This document shows, piece by piece, positions 19,487-29,013 of a stretch of 64,000 bases of DNA. Each line of letters opens with the position of its first letter. The first letter of the stretch is position 1. The notes below the pieces were generated by a model, which was not told the DNA's origin, did not search any database, and saw nothing but the letters and a program-made list of their open reading frames with translations. Origin of the DNA: Ruegeria sp. R13_0 (lineage in GTDB: Bacteria > Pseudomonadota > Alphaproteobacteria > Rhodobacterales > Rhodobacteraceae). The stretch spans positions 62,001 through 126,000 of the forward strand of contig NZ_JAGHRB010000008.1 in NCBI RefSeq assembly GCF_017743995.1. The letters are read 5' to 3'. The translations under genes and the position numbers were made by a program.

Positions 19487-19532
19487 ATCATTTCAAATAC
19501 TATATCTTGCTTATACTATCAGAAAAAATGAT
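19487..19532. promoter_or_regulatory. Divergent promoter region with candidate LysR operators
   Basis: AT-rich stretch between the enolase-type gene and the LysR gene. It holds a 7-bp dyad, ATCATTT (19487-19493) and AAATGAT (19526-19532), enclosing two direct copies of ATACTAT (19498 and 19513, 15 bp apart) that could also serve as -10 elements. This is the usual place for a LysR-type regulator to bind, controlling itself and the divergent operon. Confidence 0.5.
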
Positions 19533-19538
19533 GATCTA

Positions 19539-20465
19539 ATGTCCCTCAGATTTCGTCAGTTACAGGCTTTTCACGCGATCATGGAGACCGGTACGGTCAC
19601 CGGCGCCGCGTCAGTGCTTGGGATTTCACAGCCGGGCATCAGCAATCTTCTGTCTCAGCTAGAGCGCGAGGCGCGTTTGCCCTTGTTCGAACGCACCAAA
19701 GGACGCTTGCTGCCCACGCCCGAGGCGGAGCTTCTCTATCGTGAGGTCGATACCGTGGTGCGCGGGCTCGATCACGTGGCGCAGGCGGTTACGGATTTGC
19801 AGAACAAACACCCCGGTCAGTTGCAGGTCGCCGCCCCGCATATGCTCTCCTTCGGCTTCATGCCGCGTGAGATTGCGCGCTTCTCGAAATCCCGCCCCAA
19901 TCTGTCGGTCAGCTTTCAATCGCAATATTCGTCGAAAATTCAGGAATGGGTGACGTCGGGCCTGTTCGAGATCGGCATTGTCGAGATGCCCATTCTGCAC
20001 GATACCCTGAACGCCAAGGTTTTTCGGTTTGAAACGCTGGCGACGTTTCCTGAAAACAGCCCTCTGGCTGCGCACGAGGTCCTGACCCCTGAACTGCTTG
20101 AAAACGAGCCGTTCATCGTGATGGGGCCGGAGCATCAAACCCACCGCCGGACGCGTGAGGTATTCCAGAAGGCCGGGCGCGATTGGCGGACCAAGATCCA
20201 CACGCACCTGTCGGAAAACCTGCTCAGCTTCGTCAAGCAGGGCATGGGCGTGGCTATGATCGACCCGTTTACTGTCTCGTTCGATGGTGAAACAGGCTAT
20301 CAAACCCGGCCGTTTCAGCCGCCCGTGATGCTGGATCTTGCGGTCATCACCGCCAAAGGCCGCCCGCTCTCCGCCATCGGGCAGGCGTTTCTGGCGCAGT
20401 TGATGACCTCGATTGAGACCTTTGCCAAGGGCGCGGTACCTGACGAACGGCAGACGAGCGGATAA
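19539..20465 (+). CDS. LysR-family transcriptional regulator
   Basis: A 308-residue LysR regulator: N-terminal winged helix-turn-helix (RFRQLQAFHAIMETGTVTGA... residues 4-62, with GISQPGISNLLSQLE as recognition helix) and a periplasmic-binding-like effector domain from about 90. Start placed at ATG 19539, which begins with the conserved MSLRFRQLQAF. A 21-residue in-frame extension to 19476 has no family match and would cover the operator region. Divergent from the enolase/dadA/TRAP operon, which it probably controls. Confidence 0.9.
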   Translation: MSLRFRQLQAFHAIMETGTVTGAASVLGISQPGISNLLSQLEREARLPLFERTKGRLLPTPEAELLYREVDTVVRGLDHVAQAVTDLQNKHPGQLQVAAPHMLSFGFMPREIARFSKSRPNLSVSFQSQYSSKIQEWVTSGLFEIGIVEMPILHDTLNAKVFRFETLATFPENSPLAAHEVLTPELLENEPFIVMGPEHQTHRRTREVFQKAGRDWRTKIHTHLSENLLSFVKQGMGVAMIDPFTVSFDGETGYQTRPFQPPVMLDLAVITAKGRPLSAIGQAFLAQLMTSIETFAKGAVPDERQTSG

Positions 20466-20539
20466 CGCTGTTGGCAAGTCGCATGAGGATGTGAAACTGT
20501 CGGGCGGATTCGACGCTCAGAACGCAGGAGGAGGGGCAG

Positions 20540-21250
20540 ATGATCGCACAGGGGGGGAAATCCATCTACGGGGCGTCGGTGGGTATCTTGATGCTCGATG
20601 CGCGGTTTCCGCGCATTCCGGGCGACATGGGCAACGCAACGACCTGGCCGTTTCCGGTGCTGTATCGGATCGTGCGCGATGCCTCGCCTGACCTTGTTGT
20701 GCGGCGCGGCGCTGAAGGCATGTTGAGCGCGTTTGTCGATGCGGCCCGTGACCTTGTTCGCGATGGCGCGGACGGCATCACCACGAATTGTGGTTTTCTG
20801 TCCTTGTTCCAGCAAGAATTGTCCGAGGCCGTTTCGGTTCCGGTGGTGACCTCGTCGTTGATGCAGGTCGAGATGGTCAATCGCATTCTGCCAGCTGGAA
20901 AACGTGCTGGGGTCCTGACCATCTCGGCCTCGACTCTGACCGAGGATCATTTGCGGAAAGCGCAGGTGCCCGATGGAACGCCGATCGGGACGACGGAAGG
21001 GGGGCAGGAATTCACGCGCGCGATTCTGGGCAATGAGGAGGCTCTGGATGTCGAAAAGGCGCGCGCTGACAATGTCGAGGCGGCTCTGCAGTTGCAAGAG
21101 AACCATCCTGAGCTGGGCGCAATCGTTCTGGAATGCACCAATATGTGCCCCTATGCGGCAGATATTCAAAGTGCGACGGGATTACCCGTTTTCTCGATTG
21201 TCAGCTTTGTGACCTGGTTCCAATCCGGTCTATTGCCGCCAAGGTTCTGA
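20540..21250 (+). CDS. Aspartate/glutamate racemase-family protein
   Basis: A 236-residue Asp/Glu/hydantoin racemase-type enzyme. Both cysteine elements of the two-base mechanism are visible: TTNCGF (about residue 82) and LECTNMCPY (about residue 198). Such enzymes interconvert enantiomers at an amino-acid alpha carbon or, in relatives, isomerise or decarboxylate diacids. It follows the LysR gene by 74 bases on the same strand, so it may belong to the same regulon and feed D-isomers to the DadA-like oxidoreductase. Confidence 0.8.
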   Translation: MIAQGGKSIYGASVGILMLDARFPRIPGDMGNATTWPFPVLYRIVRDASPDLVVRRGAEGMLSAFVDAARDLVRDGADGITTNCGFLSLFQQELSEAVSVPVVTSSLMQVEMVNRILPAGKRAGVLTISASTLTEDHLRKAQVPDGTPIGTTEGGQEFTRAILGNEEALDVEKARADNVEAALQLQENHPELGAIVLECTNMCPYAADIQSATGLPVFSIVSFVTWFQSGLLPPRF

Positions 21251-21329
21251 AATCTGGATACTTCGATATGTTGGGAAAACTCAACGTTAACAGGGGTTAA
21301 GGAGAAATATTTCTGCCCTCGCGTCAATT

Positions 21330-21349
21330 ACTAAAAATTTAGTTTGACA
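21330..21349 (+). promoter_or_regulatory. Candidate glpV promoter and operator
   Basis: A TTGACA -35-like hexamer (21344-21349) is directly preceded by the dyad ACTAAA-AA-TTTAGT (21330-21343). The -10 region 17 bases on (TGATGT) is weak, which suits an activated or regulated promoter. It lies about 75 bases upstream of glpV. Confidence 0.4.
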
Positions 21350-21422
21350 GATGCGCGGTAAATCGCTGATGTTGGTTGCCATCCGGTTCGCGCCGGAATC
21401 CATAGTTTTTGGGAGGAAACAG

Positions 21423-23162
21423 ATGCGGAGACATCTACTTTCCGCAGTGGCGGCGGCTGCCGTCATTGCGGGGCACGGTCCCGTTTGGGCCGACGAAGCC
21501 GCAGCACAACGTTGGATCGACGACGAATTCCAGCCATCGACTCTGTCGAAAGACGAACAGATGGGCGAGATGAAGTGGTTCATCGAAGCTGCACAGCCTT
21601 ATGCCGGCATGGAAATCAACGTTCTGTCAGAAGGCATTCCAACGCACTCGTATGAATCCGAGGTGCTGACCAAGGCGTTCGAAGAGATCACCGGGATCAA
21701 GGTCAACCACCAGATCCTCGGTGAGGGCGAAGTGGTTCAGGCGGTGCAGACTCAGCTGCAGACGGGCCGGAACCTCTATGACGGTTACGTCAATGACAGC
21801 GACCTGATCGGCACGCACTCGCGCCTGCAACTGGCCTATCCGCTGACCGACATGATGGCAGGCGACTGGGCGGCGACGACCTCGCCGACGCTGGATCTGG
21901 ATGACTTCATGGGCATTCAGTTCACCACCGGTCCGGATGGCAAGCTGTATCAGTTGCCTGACCAGCAGTTTGCGAACCTCTACTGGTTCCGCAAGGACTG
22001 GTTTGATGACGAGGCCAACAAGGCCGCCTTCAAAGAGAAGTATGGCTATGACCTTGGCGTTCCAGTCAATTGGTCCGCTTACGAAGACATTGCCGAATTC
22101 TTCACCAACGACGTGAAAGAGATCGACGGTGTAACAATCTACGGTCACATGGACTACGGCAAACGCGCGCCTGACCTGGGCTGGCGTATGACCGACGCGT
22201 GGCTGTCGATGGCCGGTGCCGGTGACGTAGGCGAGCCGAACGGTGTACCCGTTGATGAATGGGGCATCCGCATGGAGGCGGGCACCTGTAACCCTGTCGG
22301 TGCCTCCGTATCGCGCGGTGGTGCGGCCAATGGCCCGGCTGCGGTCTATGCGATCCGCAAATGGGATGAGTGGCTTCGGGCCTATGCGCCTCCGGGTGCG
22401 GCGTCTTATGACTTCTACCAGTCGCTGCCAGCGCTTAGCCAAGGCAACGTGGCCCAGCAGATCTTCTGGTACACCGCCTTTACCGCTGACATGGTGAAGC
22501 CGAAGTCCGAAGGCAACAACACCGTGGATGATGAGGGTACGCCGCTGTGGCGGATGGCGCCCAGCCCGCACGGCCCCTATTGGGAAGAAGGCCAGAAGGT
22601 CGGCTACCAAGACGTGGGTTCCTGGACGTTCCTTAAATCGACCCCCGAGGATCGTGCTCAGGCGGCTTGGCTCTATGCTCAGTTCGTGACGTCCAAGACT
22701 GTTGACGTGAAGAAGTCCCATGTGGGTCTGACCTTCATCCGCGACAGCTCGGTCAACCACGAGTCGTTCACCGAACGCGCACCCAAGCTGGGTGGTCTGG
22801 TCGAGTTCTACCGCTCGCCCGACCGTGTGGCATGGTCGCCGACCGGCATCAACGTTCCGGATTATCCGAAGCTGGCCCAGATCTGGTGGCAGCAGATCGG
22901 TGACGTGAACTCGGGCGCCTTCACCCCGCAAGAGGCGATGGATCGCCTGGCCGAGGAAATGGACATCACCATGGCCCGTATGCAGGCCGCGGATGAAAGT
23001 GCCGGTGTCTACGGTGGCTGCGGCCCACGTCTGAACGAGCCGCAGGATCCTGCCTTCTGGCTGGAGAAAGAGGGCTCGCCCAAGGCCAAGCTTGAGAACG
23101 AAAAGCCGCAAGGCCAGACCGTCAACTATGACGAACTGGTTCAGCGCTGGCAGTCTCAGTAA
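21423..23162 (+). CDS. glpV: Glycerol ABC transporter substrate-binding protein GlpV
   Basis: Periplasmic binder of a GlpSTPQUV-type glycerol importer, 579 residues, much longer than ordinary sugar binders and matching this family's size. A Sec signal peptide (MRRHLLSAVAAAAVIAG, cleavage near VWA-DEA) precedes an extracellular solute-binding family 1-like fold. ATG 21423 has a strong GGGAGGA site eight bases upstream; the frame extends to 21351 but without a ribosome site. It is first in the operon here, ahead of two ATPases, two permeases and a small membrane protein, and is separated from glpS by a hairpin. The function is by analogy with the Rhizobium leguminosarum glycerol system. Confidence 0.9.
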   Translation: MRRHLLSAVAAAAVIAGHGPVWADEAAAQRWIDDEFQPSTLSKDEQMGEMKWFIEAAQPYAGMEINVLSEGIPTHSYESEVLTKAFEEITGIKVNHQILGEGEVVQAVQTQLQTGRNLYDGYVNDSDLIGTHSRLQLAYPLTDMMAGDWAATTSPTLDLDDFMGIQFTTGPDGKLYQLPDQQFANLYWFRKDWFDDEANKAAFKEKYGYDLGVPVNWSAYEDIAEFFTNDVKEIDGVTIYGHMDYGKRAPDLGWRMTDAWLSMAGAGDVGEPNGVPVDEWGIRMEAGTCNPVGASVSRGGAANGPAAVYAIRKWDEWLRAYAPPGAASYDFYQSLPALSQGNVAQQIFWYTAFTADMVKPKSEGNNTVDDEGTPLWRMAPSPHGPYWEEGQKVGYQDVGSWTFLKSTPEDRAQAAWLYAQFVTSKTVDVKKSHVGLTFIRDSSVNHESFTERAPKLGGLVEFYRSPDRVAWSPTGINVPDYPKLAQIWWQQIGDVNSGAFTPQEAMDRLAEEMDITMARMQAADESAGVYGGCGPRLNEPQDPAFWLEKEGSPKAKLENEKPQGQTVNYDELVQRWQSQ

Positions 23163-23174
23163 GCGATTGAAACC

Positions 23175-23198
23175 GGGGGTGCCGATTGCGGCATCCCC
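23175..23198 (+). other. Hairpin between glpV and glpS
   Basis: A 10-bp stem with one G-U pair: GGGGGTGCCG (23175-23184) and CGGCATCCCC (23189-23198), loop of four. It begins 12 bases after the glpV stop and has no following U tract, so it may protect the abundant glpV message. Confidence 0.55.
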
Positions 23199-23248
23199 AT
23201 CCCAAGACCAAGACAGCGCATCGCGCTGCGGTATCGGAATTCACGGAC

Positions 23249-24298
23249 ATGATCGAACTTAAAGACGCGACCAAACGGGTCGGGAACGTCATCCATATCA
23301 AACCGACATCCCTGACGCTGCAGACCGGCCATTTCAATGTGCTTCTGGGGGCGACAGGATCGGGCAAGACCTCTCTGATCAAGATGATGGCCGGGTTGGA
23401 CCCAATTGCCTCGGGCAAGGTCTTCATGGATGGGCAAGATGTGACAAAGCTGAACACGCAGAAGCGGCAGATCAGCCTGGTCCACCAGTTCTTCGTGAAC
23501 TACCCGCATATGACCGTTTTCGACAACATCGCCTCGCCCCTGCGCGTGGCTGGTATGGCGAAATCCGAAATCGAAGGCCGCGTGGAAGAGGCTGCTGATC
23601 TGCTTCAACTGCGCCCGATGCTACATCGCCGCCCTCACGAGCTGTCTGGTGGTCAGCAACAACGCACCGCGCTGGCGCGTGCGATTGCGAAAGAAAGCCG
23701 TGCCGTATTCCTAGATGAGCCGCTGGCCAACCTTGACTACAAGCTGCGCGAAGAACTGCGTGAGCAGTTGCCCGATCTGTTCGCCGGGCGTGGCGCCGTG
23801 GTGGTCTATGCGACCTCGGAACCCGAAGAGGCGCTGTTGCTGGGTGGTCATACCGCGCTGATGGAAGACGGGTATGTGACGCAGTTCGGCCCGACGGCCG
23901 ATATCTACCGCAATCCTGAAAATCTGGCCGCCGCACGCGTATTCTCGGACCCACCGATCAACGTGGCGCGTATCACGGTATCCGGCGCACAAGCGCAGCT
24001 TGCCGGAGGCGGCGGCTGGGCGGTTCAGGACATGGCCGATGGCGAATACATGGTTGCCGTACGCCCTCATCGCGTCACGCCGATCCGGACATCTGAGGCT
24101 GACGTGGAACTGACAGGCCGCGTGATCGTGACCGAGTTGTCGGGATCGGACTCCAGCGCGCATTTCCGGCATGGCGCGGACGACTGGGTGTCTTTGGCGG
24201 CAGGGGTTCACCCCTATCAAGTCGGTGAGGATCACAGTTTCTATATGAACCCGGCGCATTGCCGGTATTTCGGCCAAGATGGCCAAAGGGTGGCCTGA
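23249..24298 (+). CDS. glpS: Glycerol ABC transporter ATP-binding protein GlpS
   Basis: First of two different ATPases of the glycerol importer, 349 residues. Walker A GATGSGKT (34-41), a canonical LSGGQ signature (132-136) and Walker B VFLDE (Asp156, Glu157) are intact. The switch histidine position reads Ser190 (YATSEPEEA rather than YVTHD). A C-terminal TOBE-like regulatory domain starts near residue 270. ATG 23249 (MIELKDATKR) is preferred to an in-frame TTG at 23186 because the extra 21 residues are unlike the family and would cover the hairpin. It pairs with GlpT, whose defects are complementary. Confidence 0.9.
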   Translation: MIELKDATKRVGNVIHIKPTSLTLQTGHFNVLLGATGSGKTSLIKMMAGLDPIASGKVFMDGQDVTKLNTQKRQISLVHQFFVNYPHMTVFDNIASPLRVAGMAKSEIEGRVEEAADLLQLRPMLHRRPHELSGGQQQRTALARAIAKESRAVFLDEPLANLDYKLREELREQLPDLFAGRGAVVVYATSEPEEALLLGGHTALMEDGYVTQFGPTADIYRNPENLAAARVFSDPPINVARITVSGAQAQLAGGGGWAVQDMADGEYMVAVRPHRVTPIRTSEADVELTGRVIVTELSGSDSSAHFRHGADDWVSLAAGVHPYQVGEDHSFYMNPAHCRYFGQDGQRVA

Positions 24299-24299
24299 C

Positions 24300-25372
<1,073 letters not shown>

Positions 25373-25373
<1 letters not shown>

Positions 25374-26236
25374 TGAGAACAGAAAACCAAAAAGCCTGGT
25401 TCTTTGTCCTGCCGGTGCTGGCACTTGTCGCGTTCAACGCGCTGGTGCCGATGATGACGGTGGTCAACTACTCGGTGCAGGAAACCTTCGGCAACAACCA
25501 GTTCTTCTGGGAAGGGTTGGGTTGGTTCGAGCAAATCCTGCGCTCGGATCGCTTTCAGGCCGCGCTGGGACGTCAGTTCCTGTTTACCTTCCTGATCCTT
25601 CTTATCGAAGTGCCTTTGGGCATCATCGTCGCGCTTTCCATGCCGCGCAAAGGGTTCTGGGTGCCGGTCTGTCTGGTGCTGATGGCCCTGCCGATGCTGA
25701 TCCCGTGGAACGTGGTTGGCTCGATGTGGAACATCTTCACGCTGCCCAAGATCGGCCTGCTTGGCTACTTTCTGAATGACGTTCTGGGCATCAACTATGA
25801 CATGACGCAACAGCCTCTGTCGGCTTGGATCACGGTCGTTGTCATGGATGTCTGGCACTGGACGTCGCTGGTTGTGCTGCTGTGCTATGCGGGCCTCGTG
25901 TCGATCCCGGATGCCTATTATCAGGCGGCGAAGATCGACGGCGCCAGCCCATGGTCGGTGTTCCGCTATATCCAGTTGCCCAAGATGAAAACCGTTCTGA
26001 CCATCGCCGTTCTGCTGCGCTTCATGGACAGTTTCAACATCTATACCGAGCCCTTCGTTCTGACCGGCGGTGGTCCGGGCAACTCAACCACCTTGCTGTC
26101 GATCGACCTTGTGAAGATCGCGCTGGGACAGTTCGACCTTGGCCCTGCGGCCGCGATGAGCCTGATCTACTTTGCTATCACGCTGCTGGTCAGCTGGGTC
26201 TTCTACACTCTGATGACAAAGGATGACGCGCAATGA
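25373..26236 (+). CDS. glpP: Glycerol ABC transporter permease GlpP
   Basis: Inner-membrane channel subunit, 287 residues, MalF/UgpA-type binding-protein-dependent permease with six membrane segments. The EAA coupling loop reads YYQAAKIDGASPWSVFRYIQLP, the consensus contact to the ATPases. The ATG overlaps the glpT stop by one base (TGATG). Partner of GlpQ. Confidence 0.92.
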
Positions 26237-27030
26237 AGAAGCGGTCTCTTATCCCGATCCTCTATATCGCGTTTCTGATGCTGCCGATCTATTGGCTGGT
26301 GGCGATGTCCTTCAAGACCACGAACGAGATCCTGTCAGGCTTTTCCCTGTTCCCCCAGACTTTCACGCTGGAGAACTACACCACCATCCTTACTGATCCG
26401 ACGTGGTACTGGGGCTATATCAACTCGATCATCTATGTGACGATCAACACGGTGCTGTCGGTCTGTGTGGCCTTGCCTGCGGCCTATGCGTTCTCGCGCT
26501 ATCGGTTTCTGGGCGATAAGCAGCTGTTCTTCTGGCTACTGACCAACCGGATGGCTCCGGCGGCGGTGTTCGCGCTGCCATTCTTCCAGCTCTATTCCTC
26601 GATCGGGCTGTTTGACACCCATCTGGCCGTAGCTTTGGCGCATACGCTGTTCAACGTGCCGCTGGCAGTGTGGATTTTGGAAGGGTTCATGCGGGGTATC
26701 CCGAAAGAGCTGGACGAGACGGCCTATGTCGACGGCTATTCCTTCCCGCGCTTCTTCGTGACGATCTTCCTGCCCAACATCAAAGCAGGCGTGGGTGTGG
26801 CGGCGTTCTTCTGCTTCATGTTCTCGTGGGTCGAGATGCTGTTGGCTAAGACGCTTACGGCTGTGGAAGCCAAACCCATCGCCGCCGTGATGACCCGCAC
26901 CGCCTCGAGCGCGGGGTATGAGCTGGGTCTGCTGGCCGCTGCCGGAACCCTGACCATCATCCCCGGTGCCATCGTCATCTGGTTTGTCCGCAACTACATC
27001 GCGCGTGGTTTCGCGATGGGACGTGTATGA
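26233..27030 (+). CDS. glpQ: Glycerol ABC transporter permease GlpQ
   Basis: Second channel subunit, 265 residues, MalG/UgpE-type permease with six membrane segments and an EAA loop reading ELDETAYVDGYSFPRFFVTIFLP. Start overlaps the glpP stop by four bases (ATGA). The name follows the Rhizobium system and is unrelated to the glycerophosphodiesterase GlpQ. Confidence 0.92.
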   Translation: MKKRSLIPILYIAFLMLPIYWLVAMSFKTTNEILSGFSLFPQTFTLENYTTILTDPTWYWGYINSIIYVTINTVLSVCVALPAAYAFSRYRFLGDKQLFFWLLTNRMAPAAVFALPFFQLYSSIGLFDTHLAVALAHTLFNVPLAVWILEGFMRGIPKELDETAYVDGYSFPRFFVTIFLPNIKAGVGVAAFFCFMFSWVEMLLAKTLTAVEAKPIAAVMTRTASSAGYELGLLAAAGTLTIIPGAIVIWFVRNYIARGFAMGRV

Positions 27031-27440
27031 GGTTCGATATGCGCAAACTTCTTATCATCCTTCCCTTCCTGCCCTCTGCGGCATTTGCCCAGCAGGCGGG
27101 TTGGGGCAGCGTCGGCCAGCAAGAGGAAAAAGGCTTTTCGTGGACCGATCCACTTTGGCCTGATTTCTGGATGGCTTGGACGCCAGCCACGCTGGCTTTG
27201 TTCATCGGCATCTTTTCGGCCATTGCGCTGATCGGCGTGCTGGAAGGGTTCAAATTCCGCGACGGCATTGAACGCAAGGGCGTGCTGGGTCTGACCACAA
27301 CGCTGGGCGACCGCCTGTTCATCACGCTGCTTGGCTCGGCCTATATCTTTCTGGCCTGGCTCGGTTTCGTGGGCCAACCGGTCTGGACACCGCTGTTTCT
27401 GTCCATCGGCTGGGGTTTCTTCGTTTTCTGGAAAGTTTAG
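27027..27440 (+). CDS. glpU: Small membrane protein of the glycerol importer (GlpU, DUF2160 type)
   Basis: A 137-residue protein with an N-terminal signal-like segment (cleavage near FAQQA), then three hydrophobic helices (about 50-70, 90-115 and 118-136). Its position as the last gene of the operon, coupled to glpQ by an ATGA overlap, matches GlpU of the Rhizobium glycerol importer. Its molecular role is not known; it may be an accessory membrane subunit. Confidence 0.8.
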   Translation: MRFDMRKLLIILPFLPSAAFAQQAGWGSVGQQEEKGFSWTDPLWPDFWMAWTPATLALFIGIFSAIALIGVLEGFKFRDGIERKGVLGLTTTLGDRLFITLLGSAYIFLAWLGFVGQPVWTPLFLSIGWGFFVFWKV

Positions 27441-27443
27441 GCT

Positions 27444-27475
27444 TTGACAAAACACGAAAGGATGCTTGTCTGACA
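27444..27475 (+). promoter_or_regulatory. Candidate promoter and operator of the BlaI-type gene
   Basis: A TTGACA hexamer (27444-27449) lies 44 bases before the BlaI-type start codon, and a 9-base dyad TGTC-T-GACA (27467-27475) overlaps where the -10 would be. BlaI/MecI repressors bind such short TGT/ACA dyads in their own promoters, so this could be the autoregulatory site. Confidence 0.4.
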
Positions 27476-27487
27476 GGCACACCAATC

Positions 27488-27901
27488 ATGACGACACCAA
27501 GAGCGATGCGAAAGAAAAAGACGACAAATCTGCTGACCGAGGTTGAACTGGAGTTCATGAACGAGCTTTGGTCCCTAGGGGAAGGCTCGGTGCGTGATGT
27601 ATTGGACCGCCTGCCACCGGAACGGAATCTGGCCTATACTTCAGGTGCAACGATCCTGCGTATTCTCGACGAAAAAGGTTTTGTCGAAAGCCGCAAGGAC
27701 GGAAAGACCCTGATCTACAGACCGCTTCTGGACAAGGATCGGTATCAGGCCCGCTCGCTTCAGAACCTTTCGCGGACGTTGTTTGACAACACACCAGCCT
27801 CGCTGGTGGCGCGCTTGGTGGATGATGCGGGTCTGAGCGAGGCGGATCTTGAGGATATTCGGGCATTGGTAGAAAGGAGACTGCAAAATGACAGCGGTTA
27901 A
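27488..27901 (+). CDS. BlaI/MecI/CopY-family transcriptional repressor
   Basis: A 137-residue winged-helix regulator. The N-terminal helix-turn-helix (residues 17-80) has the family's LTEVELEFMNELWSLGEGSVRDVLDRLP and TILRILDEKGFVESRKDGKTLIYRPL; the C-terminal helices should dimerise. In classic systems the adjacent BlaR1-type protease cleaves the repressor. Here the next gene, overlapping by 14 bases, is an M56 protease without a beta-lactam sensor, and no beta-lactamase is nearby, so the trigger and targets are unknown. Confidence 0.88.
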   Translation: MTTPRAMRKKKTTNLLTEVELEFMNELWSLGEGSVRDVLDRLPPERNLAYTSGATILRILDEKGFVESRKDGKTLIYRPLLDKDRYQARSLQNLSRTLFDNTPASLVARLVDDAGLSEADLEDIRALVERRLQNDSG

Positions 27902-28985
27902 GCCGGTTCTCGATGCCTATCTCGAACTGAATTTTGTTCTGATCCTATCGGTCGTGTTGTGGTTCGCAGCCCGATTTGTCCTGTCTCGAACCTCGATGCG
28001 ACTGTCCTTTTCCGATCAGTTTCGCCTGCTCAGGGCGCTGGTGCTTTGCCTTATGCTCAGCCCGCTGCTGGCTTTTGGGGCGGCGCATCTGTTCGAACTT
28101 CTCTGGCCCGGTCAGCCGATGGCCATCGGCGACGTGGCCGTTGCGGCCTATCTGAGGGGTGAGATCGCACTGCCTGCAACCCAGTTTGAAACGCTTTTGA
28201 ACACGCGCCAGCGCTGGGTCGAGGCCGCTTTGGATGGTCGCTCAGTCTGGGCGATTGCTGCACTTGCGGCCTTGGCATTGGTCTCGGCCATGCTGGTCAT
28301 CCGCGTGATCTGGGCTGCGTTGCAAATCCGTCAGACGGTCCTGGACAGTTTCCTGTGGAAACGCTCAGCCAAGGTGGATGTCCGTCTGTCGGATCACATC
28401 AAAGTTCCCTTTGCCGTGCGGGGCCTGCGCCGTCGCCACGTGATCTTGCCCAGCAACCTGCTGAACGATCGCCACGAATTGCGGTTCGCGATTGCCCATG
28501 AGTTCCAGCATGTCCGCAGCGGCGACGTCGAATGGGAGCTGGTGCTGGAGTTTCTGCGCCCGCTGTTCTTCTGGAATCCGGCCTATCACATCCTGCGCTA
28601 TCAGTTTGAGCGGCTGCGTGAGCTTGGCTGCGATCAGGCCATTGTCGCCAGACGCAGACTGGATACGGTGGATTATGCCAAATGCCTGCTGGACTATTGT
28701 GCCCGCACTGTCTCGCGCGAGCGTCCGCAGGTCCTGAATGTTGCGCTGGTCAATGGGAGCAAGGCGAAGCGGGTGCTGCGACAGCGTGTGATCGCTTTGG
28801 CGGACGGACCCAAAGGGGGGCATCCGCTGCATGCGATGGTCCTGTCTTTCAGCCTGATCTTTGCGATTGTACTGGCCTGGGGCTCGGCCAGTTTGCGCGA
28901 GACCGACGGATGGAGCCAAGACCGGCTTATGCTTTCGACCGTGGTCAACCTTGAGCGGTTGGAACGTCGCAACAGCGGTAACTGA
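27888..28985 (+). CDS. M56-family (BlaR1-like) membrane metalloprotease
   Basis: A 365-residue integral membrane protease. Three N-terminal hydrophobic segments (about 14-34, 47-70, 120-147) lead to a cytoplasmic zinc domain with HEFQH (HExxH, about residues 203-207) and the downstream ELGCDQ segment carrying the likely third ligand. A fourth membrane helix (about 317-337) leaves only about 30 residues outside. BlaR1 has a penicillin-binding sensor domain at that place; it is absent here. Ribosome site AAGGAGA. It forms an operon with the BlaI-type repressor and is expected to inactivate it by cleavage. Confidence 0.85.
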   Translation: MTAVKPVLDAYLELNFVLILSVVLWFAARFVLSRTSMRLSFSDQFRLLRALVLCLMLSPLLAFGAAHLFELLWPGQPMAIGDVAVAAYLRGEIALPATQFETLLNTRQRWVEAALDGRSVWAIAALAALALVSAMLVIRVIWAALQIRQTVLDSFLWKRSAKVDVRLSDHIKVPFAVRGLRRRHVILPSNLLNDRHELRFAIAHEFQHVRSGDVEWELVLEFLRPLFFWNPAYHILRYQFERLRELGCDQAIVARRRLDTVDYAKCLLDYCARTVSRERPQVLNVALVNGSKAKRVLRQRVIALADGPKGGHPLHAMVLSFSLIFAIVLAWGSASLRETDGWSQDRLMLSTVVNLERLERRNSGN

Positions 28986-28992
28986 AAAGCGT

Positions 28993-29013
28993 CGTCTCGG
29001 TCAGACCGAGACG
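28993..29013. terminator. Hairpin terminator between the M56 gene and urtE
   Basis: Perfect 9-bp stem, CGTCTCGGT (28993-29001) and ACCGAGACG (29005-29013), loop of three, between two convergent genes. The urtE stop codon begins at the stem edge and runs into the loop. On the minus strand the stem is followed by ACGCTTTTC, so it mainly suits urtE. Confidence 0.55.

Noticed and set aside
21627-23111. 494-residue open frame on the minus strand opposite glpV
   Set aside because: Antisense shadow of a GC-rich gene; composition is His/Arg/Val-rich without any recognisable domain, and glpV is a firm call.
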